DNA from: Candidatus Eiseniibacteriota bacterium
GTDB lineage: Bacteria; Eisenbacteria; RBG-16-71-46; CAIMUX01; VGJL01
NCBI GenBank assembly: GCA_014729455.1
Contig: WJJW01000225.1
Location: 1 to 7,056 of the forward strand
Direction of reading: 5' to 3'
Length of the DNA: 7,056 nucleotides
The translations under genes and the position numbers were made by a program. The notes under the pieces are model-generated. The model had not been told where the DNA came from and searched no databases. It saw nothing but the letters and a program-made list of their open reading frames with translations. Below are positions 6,347 through 7,056 of the stretch, piece after piece. The number at the start of each line of letters is the position of its first letter. Position 1 is the first letter of the stretch.

Positions 6347-6844
6347 TTACCCGCCGGCGGCCGCGCGGATCAACAAGCCGGTCCCGATGGCGACGCGGAT
6401 GCTCCTGAGCGTTCCGATCCGGGAGGAGTCCGCGAACGGTTGGTAACCCAGCTCCTGCATGCCGAGCTGCCGCCGCTTTTCCACGAGCCGCGCGAGCAGC
6501 AGCCGGAGCGGCTCTTCGGCTTCGATCGAGGGCGCGTCGAGGGCTCCGCTCAGAGCCTTGTGGACGGTCGACGCGGTGACTCCCCGGCGTCGCGCCACCT
6601 CCTTGTGGGGCCCCGCGGCGCGCATGAGCGCGATCGTCCGAGCCTGGGTCGACGTCCACTCGTTCCGAACCGCGCCGAGCGTTCCCCACGCGAGCCCGAA
6701 GCGGGTCGGGGTGTCCGGGATCCGCGTTTCATGACCGGCCAGGAGGCGCAGGACCGCTTCCGGACGGGACAGGAACTCCTGGAACTCGTCCCCCACGGTG
6801 AGGACCAGGGAGGGGGGTCCGCATTTCTCGGCTGCTTCGGCCAT
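6347..6844 (-). CDS. Shortened SatD-like protein with helix-turn-helix
   Basis: A 165-residue predicted cytoplasmic protein. Two blocks resemble the SatD family: LTVGDEFQEFL (15-25) with TRFGLAWGTL (47-56), and a C-terminal helix-turn-helix at 62-101 (EWTSTQARTIALM, then KEVARRRGVTASTVHKALSGA), comparable to the WTxxQ...DIAxxLGISQSNVS part of SatD. Residues 103-165 are not recognised. Two hallmarks of full-length SatD (about 210 residues) are missing: the N-terminal GDIxGSR motif and the central DGPAxxxAR segment, so residue 58 runs almost directly into the HTH block. A stop lies eight codons upstream of the ATG and no GDIxGSR-like sequence appears in any upstream frame. The frame is open with normal GC-rich codons. 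A weak AAGG precedes the start. It ends three bases from the nrfA stop, converging with it. The SatD family's biochemical role is poorly known; DNA binding by the HTH is inferred. It may be a streamlined regulator or a decaying gene. Confidence 0.65.
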   Translation of the reverse strand: MAEAAEKCGPPSLVLTVGDEFQEFLSRPEAVLRLLAGHETRIPDTPTRFGLAWGTLGAVRNEWTSTQARTIALMRAAGPHKEVARRRGVTASTVHKALSGALDAPSIEAEEPLRLLLARLVEKRRQLGMQELGYQPFADSSRIGTLRSIRVAIGTGLLIRAAAGG

Positions 6845-6855
6845 GATTCGCCTTG

Positions 6856-7056
6856 ATGCGACAATTCAGGCCGGCCTGTCGAGAGCTCGAATCGACGTCC
6901 GGCGGTCCCGGTCTGACAGAGATCCCATTCGTGGATGGTCAGAAGAAAGCGTATCTCCGTGCAATCCGCCCATTTTGGGACATTCCGATGCCGGCGAACG
7001 ACCTCGGAGTCCGTTTTCTGTATCAAGCCGCTCCCGAACGCGTCCTACAGGAGACC
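6856..7056 (+). CDS. Possible 5' end of an unrecognised gene (cut by window edge)
   Basis: A frame from ATG 6856 (or GTG 6931) is open to the right edge, 67 codons. From 6931 on it reads like protein (VDGQKKAYLRAIRPFWD, then MPANDLGVRFLYQAAPE), with aromatic and charged residues mixed in a plausible way, but I recognise no family. Against it: neither start has a good ribosome binding site, third-position GC is only about 61% by hand count, and another plus frame and a minus frame are open across much of the same bases. The codons before 6931 include two palindromes, so GTG 6931 would be the better start if the gene is real. Confidence 0.25.
   Translation, partial: MRQFRPACRELESTSGGPGLTEIPFVDGQKKAYLRAIRPFWDIPMPANDLGVRFLYQAAPERVLQET
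6867..6890. promoter_or_regulatory. Two abutting 12-base palindromes upstream of the SatD-like gene
   Basis: CAGGCCGGCCTG (6867-6878) is a perfect palindrome, followed with no gap by TCGAG-AG-CTCGA (6879-6890), a perfect dyad with a two-base centre. Together they start 22 bases before the SatD-like start codon, where an operator would overlap its promoter. Autoregulation by the HTH protein is possible but unproven. Confidence 0.4.

Noticed and set aside
4519..6408. A 629-codon plus-strand frame overlapping nrfH and nrfA
   Set aside because: It is out of frame with five clear heme motifs of NrfA and has low-complexity Arg/Gly/Ala content, so it is a shadow.
6969..6979. Short dyad CCCA-TTT-TGGG
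   Set aside because: Four-base arms are expected by chance, and it does not line up with any promoter element.
6550..7026. A minus-strand frame beginning TTG 7026 and running into the SatD-like gene in another frame
   Set aside because: I tested whether it could hold the missing SatD N-terminus by frameshift. It has no GDIxGSR-like sequence, and its part inside the SatD-like gene is a Ser/Arg/Pro-rich shadow.
6843..7056. A second plus-strand open frame from ATG 6843 to the edge
   Set aside because: Its translation is Ser/Arg/Pro-rich with no motif, and it overlaps the SatD-like start codon; the 6856/6931 frame reads better.
1..7056. CRISPR array, tRNA/rRNA, insertion sequence or phage genes
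   Set aside because: I saw no regularly spaced repeats, no tRNA-like fold, no transposase motif and no terminal inverted repeats in the window.

Overview
The window is GC-rich (roughly two thirds G+C by eye), uses ATG starts with strong GGAGG-type ribosome binding sites, and packs its genes tightly. The secreted glycosidase ends in an FlgD-like/type IX-sorting-like module (PNPF, YDVAGR, WDGxDDAG, GVYFVRL). Together these suggest a Gram-negative member of the FCB (Fibrobacteres-Chlorobi-Bacteroidetes) lineage with high GC, such as an Eisenbacteria- or Krumholzibacteria-like uncultured bacterium. This placement is inferred from composition and domain style only; no marker gene is present.

Layout, left to right. 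(1) Minus strand: a DEDDh 3'-5' exonuclease with an extra C-terminal domain (143-946). Its stop codon overlaps (ATGA) the start of a secreted DUF1028 protein that runs off the left edge (1-146). (2) Plus strand: rpiA, ribose-5-phosphate isomerase A (1088-1789), divergent from the exonuclease across a 141-base promoter region. (3) Minus strand: a secreted glycoside hydrolase family 97 enzyme (1817-4054), tail-to-tail with rpiA. (4) A 219-base divergent promoter region with inverted repeats. (5) Plus strand: nrfH-nrfA (4274-4792 and 4814-6343), the membrane quinol dehydrogenase and the pentaheme ammonia-forming nitrite reductase. (6) Minus strand: a shortened SatD-like protein with a helix-turn-helix (6347-6844), tail-to-tail with nrfA. 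(7) A right-hand segment of lower GC (about 58% by hand count of 6901-7020), with two abutting palindromes and possibly the 5' end of another gene.

Only nrfHA is a clear functional unit: NrfH takes electrons from the menaquinol pool and passes them to NrfA, which reduces nitrite to ammonium in the periplasm (respiratory ammonification). The other genes are separate housekeeping or catabolic functions: DNA processing, the pentose phosphate pathway and alpha-glycoside breakdown. The items most worth a second look are the CxxCH (not CxxCK) active-site heme motif of NrfA, the apparently leaderless nrfH start with an upstream inverted repeat, the hairpin between nrfH and nrfA, and the SatD-like gene, which appears to lack two of the family's core motifs while keeping an open frame. 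I did not find a clearly new multi-gene system.
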